Positions 46,085-56,899 of a stretch of DNA of 64,000 nt are shown in pieces; positions within the stretch are counted from its first letter, which is position 1, and each line of letters begins with the position of its first letter. The DNA comes from Aspidiotus rigidus (lineage: Eukaryota; Arthropoda; Insecta; Hemiptera; Diaspididae), in contig JAVHKY010000014.1 of the NCBI GenBank assembly GCA_035079385.1, positions 868,001-932,000 on the forward strand, written 5' to 3'. The translations under genes and the position numbers were made by a program. The notes under the pieces were generated by a model, which saw only the letters and a program-made list of their open reading frames with translations, ran no database searches and was not told the origin of the DNA.

Positions 46085-47300
46085 CAGGACTGCAAGGGCA
46101 GCTTGGAACCCACTGTCCCGAGTCCCCTTCCTATCATATAAATCTTGAAGCCTGAAGTTTTTCCAAGTCCCGAAAATGATGACATGAAAACTTGAACGCG
46201 CTGCAATTTCAAGGAAGCCGTCGTTTTTCCAAGTCCCCCTCCTGTCATATATAGCTCAACAGTGAAAATCTTAGCAGCGAACCTGTTTTATGGGGGGTTT
46301 TCTGAGAAGTTTGCCGTGCGCCGTAAGCCGTACGCCGTCCGGAAAAAAACTTAGAAAAATTTCGACCCCCTACCAAGTCCCCCTCCTGTAATATATAGCT
46401 TGTGGGTCAAAATTTTTCTAAGTCCCTCTCCCATCTCCGTGACATCATCAACCTCGCTCGCGCTCGATGGACAAAAATTTCCTGAAAGTACCCCCAACAG
46501 AAGGGTTAGCGGGTTCCCCGCTAAAAATAAAATCTCAAGAGACAGAGAATGTAGATCTTGAGTGACGTCACAACACATTTTTCCGGTAAAAACTGTTTTT
46601 TTTTTCGCAATTGCGCAGGGCGCAAGAGCCTCGAAAAAGAAAAAAAACGAAACTAAATAAATGAATAAATAAGTAAATAAATGAATAAATAAATAAATAA
46701 ATAATAAAGAAGGAAAATTTTTCCAAGTCCATTTTGGGTACACGTCGGAGTTGGATGGCAGACGGCAAATTAAAAAAAAAAACATAGAACAGACTTCCTG
46801 TCAAAAAAGGTGGTCCATAGCGTCGTGAGATTGTGACGTCACAGGTCCCATCTCTCCAAGCTATATATGATAGGAGGAAGACTTGGAAAAATTTCGACTG
46901 GCGACCCGTAATATATGGTAAAAGGGGGACTTCTGGTGTTTGAAGCATTGCATATCTAGCTCATTGAAGGGGTTGAGCTAATTGGTGCGTAAAGTATTGA
47001 ATGTCTAGTTATTTGAAGGGGCTATCATAATGCGGGTCATTTCACGTAATATTTTTCAATCCTCAGAGCAGATTCCCTGCGTTCCTTGTTTAACATTGTT
47101 AAAGAAACTGTTGTTGTTTCTAAGTCCCCTCCTATCATTATATAGCTCGGAGGTCGAAATTTTTCGAAGTCCTCCTCCCCTCTCTGTGACGTCATCAACC
47201 TCGCTCGCATCCGCGCTCGCGCACGAAAATTCCCTGAAAGTACCCCCAACAAAAGGGATAGCGGGTTCCTCGTTAAAAATTGTGTTGGGAAAAAGAGTCA
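46085..47300. repeat. Repeat-rich insert splitting the LINE
   Basis: aagtcccc(c)tcctrtcatatatagct recurs at about 46125, 46230, 46376 and 47118, and inverted at 46850-46880. Two direct copies of about 155 bp (46371-46528 and 47122-47280) share tgacgtcatcaacctcgctcgc and tgaaagtacccccaaca. (AAAT)n fills 46655-46705. Frames here (for example 144 and 126 codons on the minus strand) follow the repeats and show no family. Confidence 0.65.
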
Positions 47301-47329
47301 AGTATTTCTAGAAAGAGGGAGCGGTAAAT

Positions 47330-48179
47330 TACGAAATTAGTTCACATAATTTGTATATTATTTTAGGTAATGGTTAGGCTCAAGGGCTTAATGTGGGAGA
47401 TACGGGGCCTAGGCAATAGAAGTAATTTTTTTAGAGAAGGGAATGGGTGATAAAGTAGAGTATGTTGGTGAAAGTATTGCGATAAGTAGGATGATTTAAG
47501 GTGGTATCAAAAAGAATATTGTGGACTGGGGTCTGAGGAAGTTGTGAAACAGAGGTGAGGAGACTGGCAGTTGATTAAAGACGATGAAAATGTAGAGGAG
47601 GATAACTTGATTTGGCGGCTAGACTTAGAGAAAGGTTAGTGTGAAAAGCGCCCGTGCGAATGCAAATGGCGGAATTTTGAACTGTTCCAGAAGTGAGAGA
47701 TGTGATGAGGGTGCGAGTCCATGTATAGGTGATCCATAATCTAGGATAGATCGGATTAGGGTGTGGTAGAGGGGAAGTAGAATTTTACAGTTGCAACCGG
47801 TGGAAACACGGGGTAGGTACTTTAAGACGCCTAAAGCACCGAAGCTTTTGACTTCCTTTCTTTAATATGCGATAGGCATGAGTGGTTGTAGTGAAAGCGA
47901 AGGCCGAGGACTTTCACTATGTTATTAACTGCGATGGGGATGGAGTTTAGGAGGAGGAGAGGAAATGGGGTCTTAGCCTGTTTTTTTGTCGAAAACCACG
48001 ACATACTTGGAGGAGGATGTTCGGTATAATTGCCAGTTAAGGATGGCCAAGATGAAATTTTATAGGATTCCGTCTGCGCAAAGTCGATTATTTTGTTTGC
48101 ACATGGAAGCTTAGGTCATTGGCATATAAAATTAGTTTAACGGGGAAAGCGATGTTACTAAAGTTGTCATTTATTACGA
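47330..48179 (-). pseudogene. LINE reverse transcriptase C-terminal half, minus strand
   Basis: Reading from 48179 down, the minus strand gives AFPVKLILYANDLSFHVQTK (YANDL stands for the catalytic YADD). Frameshifted blocks follow: VKVLGLRFHYN, LLPLYHTLIRSILDYGSPI, and RICTGAFHTNLSLSLAA. This is the usual LINE order after RT motif C. Many frame changes and stops mark it as dead. The element is cut at 48179 by the neighbouring PLE. Confidence 0.7.
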
Positions 48180-48182
48180 TCA

Positions 48183-49015
48183 TTAATTGTTCAAGAGGCA
48201 GGCTTTCTTCGTCTTAGCTTTTGCAATCTCCATTTGTTCCCAAAGTTTTCTTCTCTTTGTGCGATTCTCTACATGTATGACTTCAAATATTTCCTCTCCA
48301 TTGTGGTGTTCTTTGTTATAGTGTTTCCCAAACAGTAACCTGCCATCTTCTTTCTCCCTCGACTTTTTGTGCTCCTTTTTCCTGGTCTCAAACTTTCTAC
48401 CAGTCTCACCGATGTAGATTCCCTCGCACTGTTCACGACTGAGCTTGTATACTCCGCTCAAGCTTTCCTTGTCCTTTTCTTCCGTCTGGTCATTGCTGAT
48501 TCTCTTCACCATGGGTTGGTTATTCTGGATATCCACATTTACATTGTAGTCTCTGAACGCCTTTATCACCTTGTTTGTGTACTTTTCCCAAAGACTCCAT
48601 CCACCACGCCTCTACGGTAGCCATTGGCTTCTACAATCTGCTTTACTATCTCGATCTCTTTCCTCTTCTCTTCGTTGTTCTTGAAGACAGAAATTGCTCG
48701 ATAGCAGTAATTCTGGATTGCCGCTAACATGTGTCTGGGGTGGTGGTAGGAGTCATTTGGAATGATGGTGTCAGTATGCGTCGGCTTCCTGTAGATTTTG
48801 TATTCTATCCTATTGTTCTCCAGTGTGAGTGTAAGGTCCAAATAGTCGATGGTCTCATTGCCCTTTTCCTGTGAATTTGATGCTCTCATTCATCGCGTTC
48901 ATTTCCGAAAGGAGTAGATCCACCTGTTTTGAGTTTAGGTGACCCCCTGATAGGTTTTGGTAATGATTTTGGAACAGAGGTTCGCAACAATGGAATGCGT
49001 GCTGTTCTTCGAAGT
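48183..49015 (-). pseudogene. PLE3-type fragment: RT end plus GIY-YIG of a distinct lineage
   Basis: The minus strand reads 'KQVDLLLSEMNAMNESIKFT', then IDYLDLTLTLENNRIEYKIY, a thumb/linker, and after a frame change near 48570 the endonuclease: 'GVYKLSREQCEGIYIGETGR', then KFETRKKEHKKS. The F/Y-LDLT and GIY-YIG cores identify a Penelope-like element. The sequence is far from PLE1/PLE2, and its linker lacks their TTSLP segment. It is 5'-truncated before YVDD and ends a few bases after its stop. Confidence 0.8.
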
Positions 49016-49435
49016 AGTATTTTAATTGATTTTTATCTAATAAAGTGAGTACAATCCCATTTTTCTTATTCTCGAGTGGTAATTAAAATACGGAGCAAAT
49101 TTTATGAAAGTTTCGTTTTTTAATTTTTATGAATCGTTAATACATTCGATTATATTTTATGCGATGAAATTCTTGTGAACGACTCATTCGAGTTCTTTGT
49201 GAAGTACCTTCGTGAATAATTGGGGTATTGCGGATTTCCGAGTAATTGAATGCACGATAATGTTCAAACATGTTTCTGGGTTGTACTCGTGAAATTATCA
49301 TAAAAAGCGTGTGTTCTGTTTGAATTGTTTCAATTATATGAGCTTTGTTATAAATATGTACAATCAGCATCAATTTTAACCTAATCTGCTAGCAAACTTT
49401 CGATGTATATTTTGTGAAAGTGTTCATGGGTTGAA
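49016..49435. other. Intergenic, no gene seen
   Basis: No convincing feature. Confidence 0.3.
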
Positions 49436-49930
49436 CCTCTCCTCACCCGATAAATCAGATTGACCAAATACCTCAGTCGATTTTGAGTAAATGTTGACCA
49501 AAATTAGACTGAGCAGGCGTTTTGATAAGTGACTAATAGTGGACCAAATTTTTCGGTCGATTTACTTCCGCTCTTCCCTACCATATTTAGACCACATTTA
49601 AAACAACTTAGACAAAATTTTGAATGAAAAAATTAGTCGATCTGTAGGTGATGTAGGTACCATAAAATGGTCTATCCTCAGTCATTTTCCATACTTCCTC
49701 TGCAATTGACTGTATTTTGATTATTTTTGACCAAAAAGCAGTCGATTTCTAGGGAATTCTGGAGATATAAAATAGTCTATGGTAACTTATATTCAAGCGA
49801 TATTAACAGACTACTACAAATAGACCACTTTTGACAAAGCAGAAAAATCAAGTTTTGGGCAATACGGTCTATAGTTAGGTGATACTAACAGACGATCATT
49901 TTCGACGGGAAAAACCAGTTTATATCTAAG
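49436..49930. repeat. Degenerate 'gaccaaa...cgatt' repeat array, left
   Basis: Motifs of the type gaccaaa(a/t), (g)gtcgattt and agtcta recur irregularly, with the same vocabulary as the array at 51060-51660. A clear period was not found on this side. Confidence 0.4.
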
Positions 49931-50099
49931 CCTCCCTCAAGTGAGAGAAGAAAAGAATAAAAATAGCAATATGTTAGCAGGATAAAATTGAGAGGAGTGC
50001 GATTTTGGTCTCACAATATTAATTATTATACCTTCAATTTTTCATGGATAATGTTCAGAAATTTGTGGACTTCATAATGGATTCATACCATTTAAAATT

Positions 50100-50955
50100 A
50101 AATCAATCAATTTAAATAATTTCTTAAAATGAATCTATATTTATTTTTATTTAAATTTAATTTATAAAATTCCTACATTATTATTCAATTTTAAATTTAA
50201 TATTATCAATAATAATTACTATTCTTTATCAATTCATTATTGATGGAATTAATTTTTATCAATTTCATTCGTGTTAATTCATTATTTAAATTAATTTTAA
50301 AAAAATTAGTTTTGATAATTTTTTTATCTGTCATAAATAAACCTAATAACTTTCTCTTAATTGAATGTAAAATTGAACGAAAAAATGAAAAATATCATTC
50401 TGGTTCAATATGATTACAAGTTTTAAATATTATTTAAAATCATTGAAATTATTAAATAATTTTTATCAATTCGTATTGAAAGGATCAAATATATCAAATA
50501 AATTAAATGTAAAAAATTATTTAGTTTCAATTTTTTTAGTTTTTTTATAATGATTTTTATATTATTAAAAATTGATATAAATATTTTTATCATATAAATA
50601 ATTATAAAAAACAAAATTATTAATGATTTTAATCAAATGAACTACATCAAAAAAATTTAAATAAGATCTTTATTTTCTTTTCAAAATAATATTAGGTGTA
50701 TTATTATAAACTTTTTAAATAAATTTAGAGTTCAATTCAAAAAATAAAATTAATATAAAATCAAAATAAAAAAAAAAAATGATATTTATTAAAATTAATC
50801 CTGACGGAATTCCTTGAATTGAATGTATAAATCTAATATTTTTATGATTAGTAGAATACGTGCATTTATTAAACAATTTGATTACTAAGAATATTAATTT
50901 TTAAATCTTATTTTAAATTGGAAAAATCTTTAAACGTGAAAGTATTTTTTATATA
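50100..50955 (-). pseudogene. cytb: Nuclear mitochondrial insertion: decayed cytochrome b fragment
   Basis: This stretch is far more AT-rich than its flanks. On the minus strand at about 50410-50330 it reads KTCNHIEPEWYFSFFRSILH, matching the universal cytochrome b motif (K/V-TP-x-HI-x-PEWYFLFAYAILRSIP), where Trp is TGA (mitochondrial code). Upstream (about 50860-50790) NIRFIHSIQGIPSGLIL resembles the heme-ligand region (R-x-IH-x-x-G-x-S), and 'DPFNTN' near 50475 the DP-x-N segment. Order is correct and spacing roughly so, with frameshifts between. This is a NUMT, not a functional gene; symbol given only for origin. Confidence 0.75.
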
Positions 50956-50980
50956 AATTCTTTTATTTATTTGGCACTGT

Positions 50981-51025
50981 TCGATCCGATGATGAATGTT
51001 AGACATTCGAAACGCGTCGGTATCT
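50981..51025 (+). ncRNA. Hammerhead-ribozyme-like motif
   Basis: The segment has TGATGA (50989-50994), then a short stem (AATG-TTAGA-CATT), then CGAAAC and GCGTCGG. This resembles the hammerhead core CUGAUGA-stem II-GAAA. The base before TGATGA is A rather than C, which would weaken or kill cleavage. PLEs are known to carry hammerheads, but no PLE is adjacent here. Low confidence. Confidence 0.25.
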
Positions 51026-51059
51026 GTTTATTATGTAAATATTGTGAGAGGCCTTCATT

Positions 51060-51660
51060 TATCTGCGAGTTTGCAAGCAATATGACAGTTGATCCATTCC
51101 TTGAGAAATCGACCGGAAATTTTGGACAAAATTGAGTGACTGCGGTATGAGAATTGACCAAAAAAAAAGAGTAAAAATATTGGTAGATGTTGAGGTCAAA
51201 TCGACTGAAAACGGACCAAGATATGTCCTAGGGATATCTGCAGAGAATTGACTGAAAATTTTGGTCAAAATTGAGTGAGTGACTATGCGGCTCGCCCCCC
51301 AAAAAGAGAGTAAAAATATTGATGTATGTTGAGGAAAAATCTACTTAAAATGGATCAAGGGATCTCCCAAAATATCTGGCCAGAAATCGACTAGAAATCT
51401 TAGTCAAAATTAAATTGAGTAATAAATACGATATCAATTTTAGACTAAGAAACGAGGAAAAATTCCATTCTGTATTGACAATATAACGACCAAAAATGGG
51501 TCGAAATGTGTATCTCGCATAGTGATCAAAAATAAACCAAAAATTATGGTTAAAATTTAGTAGGAATATAATATCAGACCAACAATAAACTGAAATGAAT
51601 AGGCAAAATTTGGTGGATTTATCTCAAAAATTTACTAAAAATCAACCATTTTCTGATGGT
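51060..51660. repeat. Degenerate ~138-bp tandem array, right
   Basis: gagtaaaaatattggtagat (51169) recurs as gagtaaaaatattgatgtat (51307), and ttttggacaaaattgagtga (51118) as ttttggtcaaaattgagtga (51256). Spacing is 138 bp. Further, more decayed units run to about 51650. Confidence 0.65.
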
Positions 51661-51666
51661 ACCATG

Positions 51667-51667
<1 letters not shown>

Positions 51668-51697
<30 letters not shown>

Positions 51698-51964
51698 GGA
51701 GTGCCCTCCAACAGCCGATTGGCCAATGACAGGAGGGCACTATAAACAAAAAAGATTTAAAAAAAATTAAAACAAAAATAAAAATAAAAACAATAGAAAA
51801 ATACGCATAATAAACAAACAAAATTCAAAATACGCTAGAAAAAAAAAATAATTATGATAATGATAATGATAATATGTCCACCACTAGCCACAACAACCCT
51901 GGGTCCCATGTCCCATCCCTAACCCCTTCCACAAACCAATCATTTCGAAGAATAAACAAAAAAA

Positions 51965-51995
<31 letters not shown>

Positions 51996-52085
51996 AGTTA
52001 TAATAATAACAATAATTACAGATATATGAAGGCCATTTGATCATAGGGTTGCGGACAAGTTCAGACTAAAAGATTTATGATATTA
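51668..52085 (-). mobile_element. Retroposon 3' end with hairpin and poly(A), minus strand
   Basis: The minus strand ends in about 26 A residues (T run at 51670-51698), preceded by a hairpin gtgccctcc...ggagggcac (51702-51741). Upstream are simple runs ((AAAT)n at 51960-51995, gataat repeats at 51850-51875). I see no coding remnant, so LINE or SINE cannot be told apart. Confidence 0.5.
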
Positions 52086-55000
52086 AAAAAAAAAAAAAAA
52101 AGAGATAGATGAATAAAGAACAAAAATAAGGTATGGGCAAGCATTATCAATTTGTTTCCAAGTTCATGAGGACTGTTGTCACCTTGCTACCTAACATTTT
52201 CCTACTGTCAAAAAATATATCAATTCGGCGGTCTTCTTTAACAACACGGTTCAAGAGAGACAGGGCACGAAGAGTGGAGCAGAAGCAAATTGCTGCGTTC
52301 TGTGCTGAGGAATCTGAAAGATATCTCTAGACCTACTCGTTCTGGATGGAGCAAGAAAATTTATCTTACTTAGTAAGAACGACGATTCAGATTTGGTCTC
52401 TTTTCTGTCGTATGACCAAAAACCAACCAATATCGACCATTTATAGTGATGGTCGATTTGGTTTATCGGGCAGTCACATGTGATATCGCTTCAAGTATTC
52501 TAGGATGAGTGAAGAAAGATATAATATTTCAAAAGCAATCAGCCGACTTGCACTCCTCTGGGACTCTCGACTTACTGAATCGTATCAGTATTCTCGCTGC
52601 AATCGAGATGATTATTTTCAAGATTTTCTCTTACTAATGTAGTCCCAGAGTCGCGGGATATCTGACTCCGGATATTTTTATCCAATATCTTCCCATGAAA
52701 CGAATTCCCCATTAAGCGTCATTCGGTGTCCTCGATAAAGCTATTGAGATTTATTCTAATCTTTCTCGAAAGCCCCTCCCTACCTGTTCCTCAATACCTA
52801 ATGTTATTGTTTAATACTTTGACTTGTTGCTAAAAACTTGGCATTGTTGCTGAATTTTAAAATGTTTTGTGGTTTACAGCTGAAAATAATACTCGGGGTC
52901 GTCCATTCGAATCGTGTAGGAATGAAAAATGAGAAGTCCAAATTGAGATGATGTAAGTTGACAATATTATTTAATCGAGAAAATTTGATGGGAAAATTTT
53001 ATTTTTCGAAATTTTTGTTTCCGAATTAGCGCAGTGTGAAGGGAAATACAGCAGACGACACGGAATATTCTACTAAGGTAGCTGACATCAAGTGGCTGGA
53101 AAAAGAGGAATAATGTTCAATCTAAACCGAAGAAACAATTTGAGTACGGCGAACCACCAATTGAAATAAAAGAAGGTGAGTGCATGGAGAGATTTCAAGT
53201 ATTTGAGATCTCTATTATTGTTTGGAACATGTAGTCAAGCAAAACTATGTGTAAGTTTGAAATCTGAAAATCGTTAAGGTAATTTTCGACCGTTTCAAAA
53301 ATCGTAAGAAAACCTGCTCTCTGCTAATTTGTGTATCGCGATGGAAACTGTATAAATATCTAATGATGAAAAGGAGTTGGAAAAAATTGAAGCTTCCGGG
53401 AGTCGTATTTAGAAATGCCTCAGATTGAATGAACATTTTTTAGAAAGTATAAAGCAAAGAATTGAAATCGGTAGGTCATGAGTTTAAGGGTACGACTGAT
53501 CGTTATTTGATGCCTTGATCGTGTCTACGTTTAGAATTCATTAATTATTTCTCAAATCTACGGATAATACGAGAATTGGCGAAGGACGAACTTTGATTGC
53601 TTTCGATGGGAAGAAAAACGTTTTACTTATTTCCGATTGTTGTTGAGGTGTAACTCTGGCAAAGAAGAAAATTTTCCTCAATTATCTTTCTCAAGTATTT
53701 GACAATCCCAAAGTGACACGACGACTTGAACTTTACCCAAAGACTAATCAGCAATTTGGAAAAACAGTCTCGTAAATTTTATCGTTTTATTTTTAATTTC
53801 CAATGCGTGCAAATTTCTTAGAAACTATTCTATCGAGTAAATTACGAATTGCATTCTTTCCACGGTGAAACAGAGGGTGGGTTTTCCTTCTCAAAATATT
53901 GGCATTGTCAGGATTCGAGCATTCCGATCATTGTGAAGTCGAGTAGCCGCTATTAGCCTCGACGATTAAATAAGATGTGTTTTCATAAATTATTTAATTT
54001 AAATGCTGCCTCAATCACTGCTACCTAATTTCCAAGAAAGAATGGCAGGAGATGAGAAAGAGATGGGCTCGGAAAATCTATTTTGTTAAAGATTTATCTG
54101 CGACCTTGCGAGACTACATCGTATAATTTTAATGATATCCAGTCGCCAGCCTAATATCGCTATACTCATTTTCCCAAGTTATTTAAAACCTCTCGATGAA
54201 TAATAAATTTTCACAGATACTAATCGTAGTCTATTTTTGTAGAAAGGTGCGAAAAATCGAGAAATGACAATGACGGTAATTTTCATAAGCCTTGTGAATG
54301 AGAAGGATTGGATGCTTTTTTCGTGGTCGGGAGCGTCGCGAGGGCTATACTATGGAGAGGAAGGGGGGTGTCAGATAAAGTAAATTTGCCAATTGGTGAG
54401 CTCTTTTACAATGTGTGAAAATCTTTCGTTTTTTTCTAATTTTTCAACTGATAGACAATGTGCCAACTTCGGTATTCCATCAAGGTCACCTTTTCCGTAC
54501 GTATTGATCACGAAGAAACATTTGCTATTATAGTCAGTATTGATTTGCCTTGAACGGTTGAAATTCTTTGTTTTTCATCGCATTGATTCGAACACTCCAC
54601 CTCTGTGTCTTGAAAATTATGGCCAGGATTGACTGTGAGGTCTGCGAATGAAAAATTACATAGGTTATTACGCGAAACATTAGGCCAGAGACTACCTTAT
54701 GACATCATATCCACACCTTAAACCAATAGACGTTTTCATGTCAAGAAAGTCATCTTAACTTTTCAGGTTTTAAAGACATAAAGGACGTGATCAACTTTTT
54801 TTTTTTATCGTATGTACTTCGACGCGTCCAAGGAATTTCTTTCGCTCATTTTGTTTCTTCTACCGTCGACAATGGTGACAGTAATGTTTTGAAGATTGTT
54901 TTTCTGTTAGGTATTCGTGTGAGGCAACAATTTGTCCGCATGGTCTGTCGAAAATTAGGTAATCAGTCTGCAATTATATTGCAGACAGTTTTCCATTTCC

Positions 55001-55530
55001 AAGGAAAATCATCGAGTCCTTCAGCGATTATTGTGAACTTGTACATATATGGCTCCAAACTGGGTTTACAACTGGATTGAATTTTCATCTCCCAGTGTCT
55101 GTGTCTAAGTTTCCAGGCATCCCCTTTCAAGCTAGTTGACTGTACTAGAAGAAGAAGACAACATTATTAACTTGACTTCTGCTTGCTATTTTGCTAACAG
55201 ACTCCCTTTGGGCTAGTTTACTAGACTAACTAAAGAAGAAAAAGTATATGAATCAAACTAGCTTGATGGATGGGGCCGACCGTATAACCTTAGGTATTAG
55301 AAAAATTCCAACCTTTGCAATGCCTCTATGGCGAGGTAGAAGGGGATGGGCTCTTATGGTAGTAGTCTTTGTTAGATCATGGATCATTACTAGATTGTAT
55401 ATCGACAGAAGATGAAGAAAAAGATCTCCGCGAAAAACGGGCTTTACAGTGAGTGAATGTTCACTCTTTGGAGATTAGGCCCACAATGGATTGCAGATTG
55501 AACTTCCATCTCATCTTCCTATGGTTTGTT
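52086..55530. other. Long intergenic stretch, no gene seen
   Basis: About 3.4 kb with only short frames (up to 97 codons at 54787-55080) that show no family motif or consistent splice sites. A short partial duplication near 55125 and 55205 (gctagtt..actagaa) is the only structure I noticed. Confidence 0.4.
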
Positions 55531-55531
55531 C

Positions 55532-56870
55532 TCATACATTCTTGAGGTTCCCTGGTGTTTCATTTTCTTTCTTGAAGGCAGACTGACTCAAAGGAATACG
55601 AGTCAGTTTGTGAACTAGGCTATGAAAGGCAGCCATCTTATGAGCAACAGGACCGAACGAACCTCCGTGGACTAAAACATCGGTCGTAGTATCTTTCCTG
55701 TAAATTCCAAACTTATGGATACCGTCTATTATAGAGATCGATAAATCCAAAAAGTTAATAGAAAATACCCCCATTTCTAACGTAAATTTGATGGAAGGGT
55801 ACCAGGAATTGAGATACCTCAGAAACTCACCAAGGAGATCTGGGGGACCAGTCCAGGTGCCTAGAACGTCATCAACGTGGTGATAGAGGACTCCGCCTAT
55901 TCTTCTAAGGTCCATGAAGTCCTCCAGCAGTGTGGTGCTGAAGGGAGTGAGGATTTCAGCTTCCCTAAGCACGTTAAAGAAGTTAGGAGTGTCATCAACA
56001 GGAGTGAGGCTATTATCAAAACTCCTGCTTCAAAAAAAGCCGTCCTTGTTCCTACCCCACACCCCCCTTCTCTACGGGCTGCCCAAAGTGCATAAGAACA
56101 ATACTCCGATGCGACTCGTTGTTCCTTTCATCTCCTCATCTACCTACCTCCTTGCCAAATTCCTGGGCCGTTGGTCCAAAAATCGCATTGATTTTGAATC
56201 TCCTCATTCGGTCTTGAATTCGGCCTCCTTAACTGACGTCCTGAAGGATGTAAGTCTTCCCCCGGGAACGATCATCTGCTCGTTTGATGTTGTTGGTTTG
56301 TTCCCGAATATTCCTAAGGCTGCTACTATCCAGCGTATGGGTGAGCTACTCATCAAAGCCAACATCCCTCACAATGAGCTTCAGGAATTTTTCGATCTTC
56401 TGAATATTTGCTGGTCCCCCAAATACTGTAAATTTGAAGGAAAATTTTTCGAGTTTCCTGATGAAGTAGGGATCCCTATTGGATCACCTTTAGGCTCTCT
56501 CATCTCCGAAATTTTCATGTCTAGGTTTGAACTTGACCTCTTTTCCTCAAACCAGGTGTTACTTAATCATATTCACTATTGGCACAGGTACATTGCCCTT
56601 CTCAGCCTTAGTGACGAATAAATCGCCCTCTTTAATCTTCCTCCTCAAACCTTGAATCACTCCTCCCAATTTTTCACTCATGCGAGGGAGGGGGTTATTG
56701 CGGACTAATTCGGCACAAACCTTCTGGATATTAAAACCAGGACCAATTTTAACAGCAAGATCCGCAACAACATTCGCCAAGGGAGGTAAACTGAATTTCA
56801 AACCTTTCTCAAGTAGGGCTGTTTCGTCACTATTAGATATTACCTGACTATTATTTATGAGGGGTGAGGG
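55532..56870 (-). pseudogene. PLE4: Penelope-like RT with precise internal inversion
   Basis: There are three blocks. Minus strand 56592-56870 encodes the N-terminal domain to VTKAEKGN. Plus strand 55877-56591 encodes the next part, VVIEDSAYSSKVHEVL to CSFDVVGLFPNIPK, GIPIGSPLGSLISEIF and HYWHRY. Minus strand 55532-55876 starts at VDDVLGTWTGPPDLL and continues NFLDLSISI. Re-inverting the middle block would restore collinearity exactly at codon level at both joints, so it is a 715-bp inversion without loss. The frame is also hit by indels (for example near 56060). The GIY-YIG part is absent: the element ends at about 55532. Confidence 0.88.
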
Positions 56871-56899
56871 GGGTGGAATTTATAGACGACAACACACGG
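56871..56899. other. Junction between PLE4 and LINE
   Basis: Short stretch between the PLE4 N-terminal region and the start of the LINE frame. Exact edges of the two elements are not resolved. Confidence 0.4.

Noticed and set aside
46351..46948. 144- and 126-codon minus-strand ORFs
   Set aside because: They follow the repeat units and (AAAT)n, giving low-complexity FIYLFIYLF stretches; no known domain.
50423..50614. 63-codon Ile/Lys-rich ORF as a membrane protein
   Set aside because: It lies in the cytochrome b fragment and its composition is due to extreme AT content.
55532..56591. Twin priming as the origin of the PLE4 structure
   Set aside because: Twin priming inverts a 5' part; here an internal block is inverted with both flanks in the original orientation.
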